From NCBI RefSeq assembly GCF_032854445.1, contig NC_088304.1:10861704-10925703 (forward strand): a DNA stretch of 64,000 bases, read 5' to 3'. The position numbers and the translations under genes are program-made. Under the pieces are notes generated by a model. The model was not told the DNA's origin and searched no databases. It saw only the letters and a list, made by a program, of their open reading frames with translations. Shown here one piece after another: positions 51,209-62,915 of the stretch (its first letter is position 1; the number at the start of each line of letters is the position of its first letter). Origin of the DNA: Liolophura sinensis (taxonomy: Eukaryota > Mollusca > Polyplacophora > Chitonida > Chitonidae).

Positions 51209-54200
51209 TAAATAGCTGGGCGTCATTTTCCTTACACCGTTTTGGACGGTTGTTCGGCCCCTCTGGTACGTTTACAATTGAAGGGTTGAAATAAAATGCC
51301 TTTTCGTGATTGATGAACAATGGTTTGTAAGAGAGGATCACTTCTTGAAGGTTGGTGATGGTTTGTTAAAGGAACTGAAGGGCATCACTGTAAATCTGCT
51401 GGCAGGTCGCGGAAACATACTGAGGCACTTCTCCACAACTATTCATAATAGACAACACGGCGACGTTTGGTGGTGACGTCGTTATGCGGGCATCTGCTGT
51501 GACTGGTAACGTTGTGACATTTGCGACAAACATCACGGTCTCCCGGAAGGCTGTCTGTAATGGTACGTTGTATACATCTGTTTGAAGTAATGTTTCGTTT
51601 TCTTTCATTGTGCCCGGCCCGGCTGTTATGAACCCAAACTTCAGTGTCACTGTGGGACGAAGAGGTCTGGCTTCCAAGACCTCAAGCGTTATTTCGTTGA
51701 CACATTTCCGTATTCGTTCGCAGGTTTGCATCTGTGAGCTCCAGCATCTGATTCCGGGATTGAACGAAACACGAGATTTATTTTCCACTTTAAAGGCACC
51801 ATGAGAGACCATGCACCACGTTATGTTTGCCTCCGGTGAAGCGGAAACACAGTACACAATGACCACTTTGTCACCGACAAGAGCTTCAATGCGCGATGGA
51901 GGTTGAGACAGAATTCTAGGAGGGGAAATAACTGTAACAATATCTGGGTCGGACGTTACGTTATCCACGTGATTTTCAGCCATACAAACCTACTCTCCGG
52001 TATCTTCACTCGTCACAACCGTCAGTGTTAGAGGCCCACCAGTGCCGTACATTTCCTCGTTCAAGAACCAGTAGTAACTGGGCTCGGGGACGCTTGAAGC
52101 CGAGTACGTCATCGTGACACTTTCTCCTGACCACACAGTGACGTTTCTTGGACCCTTTGTGATTTCTGGCACGGTACCACAGAAGATCTCATCAGCTCTC
52201 AACAATTCCAGTTCGTTTAAGATTTCCGTTGTTATATCTACCAGTTCTGTAAAGCTCTTGGTATCATTCTCAAAAAGGCTGTAAAACTGCTCCTCCAAGG
52301 CGGGTAAATCTTGCTGAGCTCTTGGAAGAAGCTGTGGGTCGACGGAGTCCACCAGTTGGTATATTTCTCCAAAGCTCCAAACCACACAGTCATAAAAGCC
52401 AGAGCACTCGTCAGTAGACAATAGTTCCAGGGTAATATTTTCCATTCTTTCCCGCCAGAGAGGTAAGATTTCTGCGCTCGCAAAACTGTTCAGTGCCTCT
52501 TCAGTTTCCTCAGATGACATAGGATGTTGCGGATTTGCTTTCCTTTACCAAATCATTGTCTTGCATCTTTACATTTACGCTATTCAAACGCTAACAACTT
52601 GTTCTCTTGTCACGCTGAAGTCTTTTTCGGCTAAGGTGTAGTCAACTTCAGAGTCATTAACACTTATGTTAATAATGGAGTTTCGTACCTCTACTGTCTC
52701 TGAACCACGATTGGAAACTTCTTGCATGGAAGCTTCCAGCTCCTTTGCGACGTTATTCAAATCTGCGATGCTTTGTTGCAAGAAATTTATTCCTGGGGAG
52801 ACACGAGAGCATTGCTCTCTCCAGAATTGAATTTCACTCTCTCGTGTTGTGTTTGTGAGTATGGTGTTATTCAAAACGCCATCTTCAAGGTTGTCGAACA
52901 AATCTTCGTCTAACGTTCCATTTCCCGCCTGTCGTCTGTAGCAGAATGCCTTGTGAAGTCTTAAAAAAATGCCTCGTAATCGATTTCTCTCTTTCGACGA
53001 CCAAACAGATTCTTTTAAGAATCCAAAAAGCTATTGACCAATGATTTTGCTGCATTCCAAATGCTACCCAAAATATTGTGGAAATTTAAACGGAAACGCA
53101 CGGTTCGACGGCCCAGACTAAATGGATTAACATCACAAAATATTTCGAACTCAAACAAGTCTCTTGTGGATAGCTCAGTCTCAAACCCACAATTACCAAT
53201 GTCGATGATACTTTGTAAGCCATATTTCACAATGAAGTTGATAGCATATTGCATGGATCGCACGGCAAATCTGACCACCTCTAGAGCAGCATTTGCTAAA
53301 CTAAGTCCTCCTTTAGCCACTTCAAGAAGACCCTTGGCAACGTCCAAGACAACTCTTACAACTTCCAATACAATACGCGATTTATCAGCTTGTGCGACAG
53401 ACAGTGCGAACTTGGCAGCGTCCATGGGCACTCTCACGAAAAGTTTAGCCACTTCTAGCGCCGCAAAAGCAATAGCCCTGAGACCATGGCATAAGAAATT
53501 TGCGACCACACACAAAGGGTTTGGAATCTTGAACATACAGCTTGTAAACTTCGGACAAGGTAACCTTAACCATCCCCATTTGCATATTTTAAACTTTATA
53601 CCAGGAATACAAATGAACTTTTTTGATTTTGCATAAGCGATCGACTCTTTTCTGTGCGGCGTTGAGTTTAGCAAGAGCTCTGCGGAAAGGACCCATTGCA
53701 GCCTCTAACTTCTGCTTGGCTCGCTCTAAACCAGCCATAGCCTTATCGAAGGCAACCTTAGCTTTATATACCTCGGTTTTTTTTTTATCATCCGACCATT
53801 CCTGGGCACTTGTAAGCTTGTCCTTTGCTTTGTTCACTGCATCTTGGGCTTTACTTATCCGTTTCACAGCCTCATCAGCTAACCTGATCACAAAATTTCG
53901 AATGGCATCTCCTAGGCTGGCCTGAAGGGTGTTTCTTGCTTGGTGCTTAGCGCCACCACCAGGAATCTGCAACATTTACAAATACCGTGGCCCGGATCGT
54001 TAGCCTGGCTCTGAAAATATGCCAGATATTAACTTCCTTCCGCGTGGCGATCCCCTTGTTCGTGACGAAGACATCTGCGCTGGCTTTGGCTCCAAAGAAA
54101 TTCAAACGAGCGTGAAACTGTACTACAAATTTGTTACTGTCTCTGGCCAAGGCGAGTCCAAAAAAAAAATCCTAGTTTCACAGAAAGGAGACTCCAAAGT

Positions 54201-54433
54201 TTACTCGTTCTTTTCCCTCCACTGGATGCTTTACCACTGGCAAGACCAATCTTTCATCCATCAATGACTCCGAAGGCTCGCCATGCTGCTTCTCCATTCA
54301 TGTGATCGTAGATTTCCACTAAATCCACACAGCGGCGTAAATGAGCGTTGGATTTAACGAATCTCACTACCGAAACCCTTACCCAAAACAATTACTGAGA
54401 AGAAACCGCGAATTCGGAATGTTTTTGGACCCA
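51209..54433 (-). pseudogene. Truncated, broken copy of giant exon 20
   Basis: Starts mid-exon (matching about 33,074) directly after intron 15 sequence. Damage seen: loss of about 30 bases near 53,970 with a following TAA; an expanded A-run near 53,780; two in-frame losses near 53,400; frame breaks near 52,530-52,600 and 52,990; TAC to TAG in Ig domain 1 near 51,990; two offsetting indels in Ig domain 2; and GT to GA at the splice donor (51,208-51,207). The dibasic site region is also disrupted. Confidence 0.85.
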
Positions 54434-54599
54434 TTTCGCCAGCAATAGATTAGGCCCCACTGTTTAATCTAGTGGGCATATAAAGGATTGTGTCTGAGTT
54501 TTGTGTTCCTTCGCCAGCATCATACAGCTCTCGCAAAAAAGGAAAGACTTAAAAGGTGTTTTATGGAAGCATTTTACAAGTTCTCTACTGGTGTCAGTC

Positions 54600-54860
54600 A
54601 TGTCAATTATCTATGCACGTTTTCCTGTGTCTGAGTTGGTGTCACGCGTGGTCTTTCCTCTGCACGTTTTCCTGTATCTCGGTTGGTGTCCAACGTGTTC
54701 TTACTGCCGCAGGTTTTCCTGTGACTCAGTTGATGTGACACGTGTTCTTACTACTACACATTTTCCTGTGTCTGTATGGATGTCAAGTAATCTTACCTCT
54801 GCATGTTTTCCGGTGTCTAAGTTGGTGTCACTCGAGTTCTTACCTCTGCATGTTTTCTTG
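54600..54860 (-). repeat. 47-bp minisatellite, right-arm counterpart
   Basis: cctctgcatgttttcctgtg-like cores recur about every 47 bp downstream of the exon 15 copy. Fewer units than in the left arm because the array merges with sequence before the deletion junction. Confidence 0.82.
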
Positions 54861-54966
54861 TCCTCATCAAGGACAAAACCATCTCGACATGAACACATGA
54901 AAGAACCCTCAGTGTTGGAACACGTCTGACTACAGCCACCGTTATTAGCCTGGCATTCGTCCAAGT
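54844..54966 (-). pseudogene. Copy of exon 15 (calcium-binding EGF)
   Basis: 123 bp, open, DLDEC start, donor gtaaga kept and followed by the 47-bp repeat of the same donor region. The next exon downstream is the truncated exon 20 without its own acceptor. Confidence 0.86.
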
Positions 54967-55240
54967 CTACAAGTCATTCAAACCATAGAATACTCAAAAA
55001 TACATTTGTCATGAGAGTTAGCAAGAGTTTAATATGGCGAGTGACGGGTGAAAAATGCATCAGCAAATGGAGATTTATACCTGGATATTTGGAACACATC
55101 CCAACTGCACAGAAAGTATGTCACAAGAATAAAATATTATCAGATTTCTGGATTGAAAGGAGATAAATCCAAAAAGGAAAACCAGTATAACTGAGGATCA
55201 CCTCTGCCATTAAATCATATCAATACATCCTGATATATAC

Positions 55241-55363
55241 CTTGACACTGACGCCCATCTACTCCAAGCTGGTATCCCAGAGGGCAGCTGCAGTGGAAAC
55301 TTCCGGGATCGTTGACACAAAAATTGCTGCAGCCGGAAGTACCCTCTGCGCATTCATCAATAT
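55241..55363 (-). pseudogene. Copy of exon 14 (calcium-binding EGF)
   Basis: 123 bp, open, splice sites kept; only three silent differences from the plus copy. Confidence 0.87.
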
Positions 55364-55638
55364 CTGCAAGACAGAGACAAAATTAAGACCATCGTGTCAC
55401 CAGTGTTATATCTTATAGAATTTTTTCCATTCTCTTATGCTAAATACCAATCCAGGGAATACCACGGCTGTTCAAGTCCCAGTTCCGCTGGATTAGCCAA
55501 ATACCGATTGAACTAGGGCTTCCCCGCTGGTCGGCCGGTATACTGCAGTCTGATAGAGGCATAACGAAATGTAATAAAAATGAGGACATATCGTGTGATC
55601 AAATATTTTTTCCCTTTTTTTCCCGATTGCGGATTTAC

Positions 55639-55761
55639 CGGCGCACGCCTTTCCATCCTCAGCTAACCGATATCCAGAGGAACATCTACACCGAAAGGAT
55701 CCCTTTGTATTCTCACACTGGTGCTCACATCCGCCATTACCGGAGAGACATTCATTGGTAT
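55639..55761 (-). pseudogene. Copy of exon 13 (calcium-binding EGF), frame intact
   Basis: 123 bp, reads [16 protein letters not shown] without interruption and has good acceptor (tttcag) and donor (gtaaat). It is the better-preserved version of the broken plus-strand exon. Confidence 0.87.
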
Positions 55762-56989
55762 CTGAAATAAAAATGGTGAATTTGAAGGAGAGAGTGATTT
55801 GCTAAGAACGCTTTTAAAAATGGTACATTCATATATGGACACGCATACGATTATAAAACGTTTTGCATTGAAAACAAGCCGTCCTGTACTTGCGGCACGA
55901 TTTTGTTTTATTAGGGTAGAATACTTTAACCAAAGAGATAAGGTGGTGGTGGAGGGAGGGGGGGGGGGGGGGTCGCTGGGTTAACATCGCATTTTTCACT
56001 TAGAGCAGTTATAAGATCCGTTGCCCAGAAACGCGACTAAGATACATAGAGTTTACATTTAAGCTATACATTTAGGACACAGAGGTTTTCAATTCCGTGT
56101 GAGGGCTAGGGACTACTTTTTCCAGGTATTACGCTATTACAGAACTATTACTCTTGTGAATTTAACTGTCAAGATGGGAAAGAAATCTGAACAATGAAGT
56201 AAACATCGATAAAAAGGCCATAAAACGTGTATCTGAAAACAAATTCAGTAAAATGTTTGGGTTGGACGATGGGCTTAATGGACCATATCGACACACCACA
56301 TTTTCTACACATTTATGTTCATGGGTCATTGTTTTCTGAACCTTACTCGTGTAATCTGTGGTCATGCACCGAAAAGTGAAACATTTCAGGCATAAAGAAA
56401 AGACGGTCAGAAGGCATTGACGTCATGTAATATCCACATGGCCCATAAAGACCACCTTACAATCCAAGGACTTGATTTCATTTAATTCAGTGAAAATAAA
56501 ATCTTAAGAAAGCTTAAATTAAGTTATTCTGATGTACTTTTAATATTACAAATAATACTAATATTATAATATATGATTTTTATATTATTATTTTTTTTGC
56601 AATGTGTCCTTCCCTGTAATGGTTACTTACAAAGTGGGCGTTGGGATTATCTCATGTAAATTTTGAGACCGGAGTTTTTTTTTCCAAGTCAATAATGCAC
56701 AAGTAACTATATCCTTGGCTTTGCTACACATGCAAACTGTATCTCTTCCTCATGTATTTTGCGGAACGTCTGACCAGGCAAGTATGTGAAAAATGAGTAC
56801 GGTTTTGAAACAATTTGACGTCGGTGGTTGATGGTTTTACTGCAGAAGCTAGTTTGTCAAGGATATTCTACCGTTTTCACTTTAAGTTCCTTAAATTTTA
56901 TACAGCAAATACACATCTCTTGTTAGCAAATACGGCAAAGAGGGCCCATGATCTCTCTCTCAGTCTGCCTCATAACTCTATCTAATCCC
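55762..56989. other. Right-arm intron 12, part without recognised elements
   Basis: Homologous to the left arm only up to about 56,090 (matching 23,300 onward in inverse). Beyond that it is AT-rich sequence with no match seen in the window. Confidence 0.5.
55956..55972. repeat. Poly-G run in right-arm intron 12
   Basis: ggagggaggg followed by about 15 G. The matching left-arm place (near 23,430) has no such run. Confidence 0.85.
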
Positions 56990-57560
56990 GCGTAACTCAG
57001 GGCTCGGGGCGGGATATTCATCCTGTTGAATTAGACTGCCACGTTGGATATATAAACAGTTGCAACCAAAGCGCAACTGAGATACACATTTTCATTGTTG
57101 ACATCTCACTCGCTTGTATGTTCTATATACCCGTACTGGCCTCAATAGCTCAGTTGGTAGGGCGGACGATTCCGGATCAATCCTGCGTCAGGTCACACCT
57201 AAGACCTTAAAAGAGGCAGTTATAGCTTCCTCGCTTTGTGTTCAGTAATAGGGGGATAGTGCAACGACTGGTTGACCTGTATCGGTATAATGTCTCGGGT
57301 GCGGCTCTTACTTTTCTTCGGTACTTCGTCTCAGTGAAGCAAAACTAGACAAAAGAGCGGTGGAAATCCGTCTTGTTTACTGCTTCTGTCTGCATGAATT
57401 CATAATTTCTTACTTTGTGTACGGTGTTAGTTTTTGCTGTGTTAAACATTGTTTTGGAGACTGGTCTTGCGATTATTGATTCGGAACAGCCATTTTGGTT
57501 GACGGCTGGTATACGAATGTCTGTTTTGACGCCTCAATTTACGGCTCTTTTCTTCTGTGC
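56990..57560. repeat. Family C copy split by a family B SINE
   Basis: gaattagactgccacgttgg and gttgcaaccaaagcgcaact lie at 57,030-57,085, and gattcggaacagccattttg and ggctggtatacgaatg at 57,478-57,520. A SINE (57,138-57,385) sits between. Confidence 0.65.
57138..57385 (+). mobile_element. tRNA-derived SINE (family B)
   Basis: Head ctcaatagctcagttggtag, ccggatcaatcctgcg, middle gacctgtatcggtataatg and cttcgtctcagtgaagc. Inserted within another repeat in the right-arm intron 12. Confidence 0.8.
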
Positions 57561-57639
57561 CCTGTAAATATTTTGTTGTAAACCGTCACTGAAAGGTAGC
57601 TTCACCGGCTTCAGTAAAGGTTTACTTTTTGGTTAAGTA

Positions 57640-59430
57640 CATGCGTACTGGTTTAGTTAATAATTAAACCATTTCAAGTAAACTTAATACTAAAAAATAC
57701 TCAGTATTAACTCAACTTGGGCTTATCGAAACGATCTTAACGGAATAGGCATGATTACATAATTCAACCTCCAAGGTATAGGTAAGGTGTTGTTTTGAAT
57801 TGATGTATCAGTAAACTCGGAAGTACTTTATTTATCTAGTTGATTGGTGTTTTACGCCATACTAAAGAATATTTCACTTATACGACGGTGGCCAGTCGTA
57901 TGGTGGGAGGAAAGGGGGCACAGGCCGGATAAAACCCACGACCATCCGAAGGTTGTTGGCAGACCTTCTCATGTACAATAGGACGTACTTTTACAGACAT
58001 TTGTCATTCCGAACATTTCAAACAGGTTTATATATACAGTGCAAGTTTTAAGTCTGAAGTACATGTTGACCTATTTGGCCCTGTGTAGGACTTAATCCTA
58101 TATTTCCGGGACTTGAAATAATAATTAAGACGTAGAGCACAGAGAAAAACCAGAGCAGCGACGACAGCTGCCAAATGGTCACATGTGACCAGTGAAATAT
58201 GCCCTTTTGTCTATTTACCTCAGTCAGCGTATTATTGTAACTCTTCATGTAAATACATAAATAGAAAAGGGATCAGAAGGACCGAAAAACCGTTAAGAAC
58301 GTATTATCTCTGTTAGAAATTGCTAGGTTTATAAAGTTCTGAACGCTCTCCAACGTTAAAAACATCGAAAACAAGAGTATTACAGATTTTAAAGGAATGG
58401 CGTGAATGTTTCCCTATACGTAAGTCAACCTTCATTTGACCATATTAATGAAACGTTTAATATATTAAATACACAATTACAAAAAATCTATAAAGGTTGT
58501 GCATAAATGTGTAAATTTTTACACAAAATTTCAACAGTGTGTACAACCGGAATTTACTGCTCGTCGTTTTGAGTTACATTCTTTCTCTGCTGGCTGGACT
58601 CCTAACAAAGCGAGCCCGTATCAAGTTGCACAAGACTGCACAGGGAAGTGCGTCTCAACATTTTCGATTGGTTGTATATAAACTGTCTGGCCATTATTTG
58701 CACAGACAACATCGTGCGACGTATACATAAGAAGACTATCGGCAGAGTAGAATGAGGTCAACCTGACCCAGAACACTTCGCCTCATTACCTGAAAAGAAT
58801 ACGGGTTTCTTGGGCGTATCTTATGTATGGGTATTCAATGCCTGGTTTGACCTGTTTAAATTTGTTCTATCCCAAATTGAGAACGGATTTATATTGTACT
58901 GAGAACTTCAAGGTGTACACTTTTGGGTACGTGCAAAGATGCAATAAACCCGGGCTCTGAAGATGAATGCTTTTGTGTGCGTGCCAAAAGTAACGAATTC
59001 ACTCCTGATTTCCAACAAAAGTTTCATGATAAAGAAGGTATATGAGGAAATTCCTAGAGCGCGTCTCGACTGGCCGAATTTCAACGCAATGATGTTAAAA
59101 CGACGACGTAACAAAAGCCGATGGTAAAAAGTCATGGTGGGACGCCCAGGTTTCAAAACTTTATCTCTTTGTGAACTGTATAACTCGTACTGCTATGAAC
59201 TATGCATTTAAGCTTCTGGCTGAATAGAGGGGACAAAGTATGTCGATAAGCTTTTGGCTTGTCAGTTCTTATATATAAACTGAATTTTGCGGCTTTGAAA
59301 CAATTAGTTAACAGTCACCTTACACGATCACATAGGTCTCTGCTGTATATCTAATTCCGCCTAAACTAGGGCTACAGGCTGTATATTCATCGTGTCGAAT
59401 TAGATCCCCGCGGGTGTATGAACATTTTCA
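57640..59430 (+). repeat. Family E repeat with 5' extension, copy 2
   Basis: Starts ctggtttagttaataattaa, contains a SINE (57,828), a family D block (58,080-58,270), gttttgagttacattctttc, tcatgataaagaaggtatat, and ends in family C-like sequence. It is a direct repeat of 60,616-62,410. Confidence 0.82.
57828..57978 (-). mobile_element. SINE family A, truncated, inside a 1.8-kb repeat
   Basis: tttatttatctagttgattggtg tail, acgacggtggccagtcgtatggtggg, truncated before the head. The same position in the repeat copy at 60,812 also carries it. Confidence 0.8.
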
Positions 59431-59690
59431 ATCATTTGTTATCGACAACTTATATTCTATCATTGTGCATGATTTAAATACTGATTTCACTCAATTGCCA
59501 AGAACATACTTTGTGTCTTTCTAACATCATAAAAAACTGTAGACTGCTTCTCTTTGCATGATTCTGGACGATTTTTGTACTTTATATACTTCTTTAGTTC
59601 CTTTGTGGTCTATGATTAATGACCACAAACGTCCTCATTGGTTGACGGCTGGTATATGAATGTCTGTTCTGGCTTATAGACACATGTTTA
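59330..59690. repeat. Family C copy in right-arm intron 12
   Basis: tctaattccgcctaaactag, cactcaattgccaag, gactgcttctctttgcatga, tagttcctttgtggt and ggctggtatatgaatgtctg in family order, reverse to the 8.3-kb copy. Confidence 0.68.
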
Positions 59691-59872
59691 CACTTCGTCT
59701 GTCCGTCCGCCAGATCGTCACTAATAATTTTGTCCACATTTTGTGAAAAACAGACCATTATAATGAAATGAAATATGTTCCCTGTGCTAGCTATCATATG
59801 AGAGCTGAGTGTTCAACGAAAATCTGCAACTTTAGTCACTTTTTAAAAACAGAATTGTAACTTGTTTCTTAC

Positions 59873-59977
59873 CGTTGCAAGCAGGCGCAGAGAATCCACC
59901 CGGACATTCACACACATCTGGCTGAACACAGGTACCACCATTACGACATGTGCCTGCTGGAAGTCCCTGGCAGATTG
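59873..59977 (-). pseudogene. Copy of exon 12 (EGF, calcium-independent)
   Basis: 105 bp with intact splice sites and open frame, [17 protein letters not shown] onward. Six base differences from the plus copy, five of them silent. Confidence 0.85.
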
Positions 59978-60419
59978 CTGAAATGATAATTAATAATGAT
60001 AAGTTACCAGATTAACTGCCACTACCTTTCGGTAAGTTGCTTTCTGTATATGTACATTAAATGCAGGAATCGTGTTTGTCCACACCCACAGGTGCGTTCA
60101 CTTATACGCCTACGCGACTTAACAGAAATACAGGATTCAGGCTGACCGAGTGATTCCGTTCTTACAACCGTAGTCATTTGTCCGAAACGTAACAATATAC
60201 ATGTAGGCCTACGTATACCTTTCCAATTTACGAAGGCCTTTGCATTGATAATGCTTATATCTAGGCTGGCGAGAGCTTGACAATATTATAACATTTGCTT
60301 TCGATTCATATACAGTATTCAAGATATTCCATGCCCAATATTTTGAATTTTAGGGTGGCAGGTCAGGCATCAAAGTCTGAGCAATTCTGTACCGTAAATC
60401 ACGAGTTCAGATTATACAG

Positions 60420-60612
60420 ACACCATGATAGGTCCTGCGGGTACATTATGTAGACACCGTTAGCCAGGAGTTCACCCGGTAGATTGTACAAACACCTTCA
60501 TAGTTTGTGCAGGTACATTATGTAGACACCGTCAGCCATGAGTTCACCAGATAGATTATAAAAGTACCTTGATAGGTTCTGCAATTACATTATGTAGACA
60601 CCATCAGCCATT
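60420..60612. repeat. Tandem repeat (~72 bp, 3 copies), right-arm counterpart
   Basis: tacattatgtagacacc recurs at spacings of 70-74 bp with gccatgagttcacc between. The right-arm homology to intron 11 ends immediately after the last unit. Confidence 0.78.
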
Positions 60613-60615
60613 AGT

Positions 60616-62410
60616 TCACCAGGTACTGGTTTAGTTAATAATTAAACAATTTCAAGTGAACTTAATACTAAATAATACTCAATATTAGCTAAACCTGAAC
60701 TTATCAAGATGACCTTGATTGAATACGCATGGAGGTAGATTACATAATTCAACCTCCATGGTATAGGTATGGTGTTGTTTTGGATCGATGTATCGGTAAA
60801 TTTAGACGTACTTTTATTTATTTATTTGATTGGTGTTTTACGCCGTACTCAAGAATATTTCACTTATACGACGGCGGTCAGCATTATGGTGGGAGGAAAC
60901 CCACGAACATCCGCAGGTTGTTGGCAGACCGCTCCACGTACGGACAGACGTACTTTTACAACCATTTGTCACTCAGAACATTTCAAACCGGATGTACAGT
61001 TCAAGTTTTAAGACACATGCATCGGAGTCTGAAGTACATGTTGACCTATATGGCGCTGTGTAGGATTAAATCCTATATTTCCGGGATATGTGAACTTGAA
61101 AATATTACTAAAACGTATAGCACAGAGAAAAACCAGACCAGCGACGACAGCTGCCAAATGGTCACACGTGACCGGTGAAATACGCCCTTTCGTCTATTTA
61201 CCTTAGTCAGTGCTTTATTCTAACTGTCCATGTAAATCCATAAATAGCAAAGGGATCAGAAGGACCAAAAAATCGTTAAAAACGCACTGTCTCTGTAAGA
61301 AACTTCTAGGCTTATGAAGTTCTGAACACTCTCCAACGTATAGCTTCGAAAACAAGATTATTACGGATTTTAAAGAACTGGCGTGAATGGTGGCCTACAG
61401 GTAAGTCAATGTGGGCACCATTTGACCATATTAATGAAACGTTTAATGTGCTAAATACACAACTACACAAAAAGGGTTATGCATAAATGTGTAAATCTTT
61501 ACACAAAATTTTAACAGTGTGTACAATTGGGAAAAAAATTGATTGCTCGTCGTTTTAAGTTACATTCTTTATCTGCTGGCTGAATTCCTAACAGCGAGCT
61601 TGCATCAAGTTGCACAAGACTGCATGGGGAAGTAGGTCTCAAGATTGGTTATATATAAACTTCTTGGCTATTATTTGCATAGGCAATATCGTACGACTTA
61701 TACACAGGAAGACTGTCGGTAGAGTAGAATGAGGTCAACCAGACCCGGAACACTTCGCCTCATTACCTGAAAAGAATACGGGTTTCTTGGGCGTATCCTA
61801 TTTTGAGGATACCGAATACCTGGTTTTGCCTGTTTTTATTTGTCCTAGCCCAAACTGAGGACTTGCAGGTGTACACTTTTGGGTATACGTGCAAAGATGC
61901 AAGAGAGCCGGTCTCTGAAAATGAATGCTTTTGTGTTCGTGTCAAAAGTAACGAATTACAATTCACTCGTGATTTCCAACAAAAGTTTCATGAAAAAGAA
62001 GGTATATGAGGAAATGCCTAGGAAGGGCCTCGACTGGCCAGAGTTCAACTCCATGATGTTAAAACGACGACATAGCAAACGCTGATGCTAAAAGGTCATG
62101 GTTGAACGCCTGGGTTTCAAAATTTTCTCTCCTTGTGAACTGTATAACTTGTGGTGTTATAACCTATGCATTTAAGGTTCTGGCTGAATAGAGGGGACAA
62201 GGTATGTCGACAAGCTTTTGGCTTGATAATTTTTATATATAAACCTGACTTTCTAGCTTTGAAATAAATAGTTAGCAGTCACCTTACACGATCGCATGGG
62301 GCTCTGCTGTATGTCTAACCCCGCTCAGGTTGGTGGGGCTGTATATTCATTGTATTGAACTAAATCCTCACGTTGGATATATGAACAGTTGCAATTAAAG
62401 CACAACTGAT
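60616..62410 (+). repeat. Family E repeat with 5' extension, copy 3
   Basis: Direct repeat of 57,640-59,430. A coding-like stretch at 61,803-62,009 reads VYTFGYTCKDAREPVSENEC and beyond on the plus strand. It fills the place where exons 5-11 would lie, between homology to intron 11 and to intron 4. Confidence 0.82.
60812..60960 (-). mobile_element. SINE family A, truncated, second copy of the 1.8-kb repeat
   Basis: Same element at the same place as 57,828-57,978, with a short internal loss (the gggcagagcccg part is missing). Confidence 0.8.
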
Positions 62411-62639
62411 ATACACATTTTCTTAGGTACTTGATGCCCTACAAACACAGTCTTCCCATCAAGAGCCGACTGACACCCAAGCTTATTTACATGTGTAAGT
62501 ACGTAGGCACGCGCTGTCAGAGGAGTCGCACCTAAAACTGTTACAGTCACACTGTTGTTGGCTGTAGGGGTGCATCAAGCGCACCTTGACGTCTTTTCAC
62601 TAGCAACACACTTTGCCCTGTATGTGTATGTTTGGAACA

Positions 62640-62915
62640 TACGGTAACCCAGGTGAAGTTTCTTTGTTCAGCATACATGTATCATGCCGCAGACTCCAGA
62701 CATGACATCCCACCCATTATTTACACATACGTTATACCGGCACCGGGTCAAGCAGTCACATTTCATTACTCCAACCTCTCGGTGCTGAGCACCAAGTGAG
62801 GCTACAACAGGTATCATTTTAAAGTCTAGGATATGACCTGGCCCGGGTTTTATCAAAGGTCTGCCGACTTTGCGGCGGTAGCTCTAGCCACTAGACCACG
62901 AAACGGTCCAGCACT
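62640..62915 (-). mobile_element. tRNA-derived SINE (family B variant), right-arm counterpart
   Basis: Reverse complement of 11,805-12,060 with scattered differences; it confirms the insertion predates the inverted duplication. Confidence 0.75.

Larger units (their letters stand above)
49346..59977 (-). pseudogene. Inverted partial copy of the EMI/EGF/Ig/FN3 gene
   Basis: Reading right to left it holds copies of exons 12, 13, 14, 15, most of 20, then 21, 22 and 23. Exons 5-11 are missing between about 60,610 and 62,400. Exons 16-19 plus the first ~600 bp of exon 20 are missing at a junction near 54,433. Exon 20 carries nonsense codons, frameshifts and a GT-to-GA donor change, so it cannot make the full protein. 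The EGF and FN3 exons remain open. It may still be transcribed. The arm continues past 64,000, where copies of exons 1-4 could exist. Confidence 0.88.

Noticed and set aside
53034-53636. 200-residue plus-strand frame in the right arm
   Set aside because: Antisense shadow of the exon 20 copy on the minus strand, equivalent to the rejected frame at 33,614-34,522.
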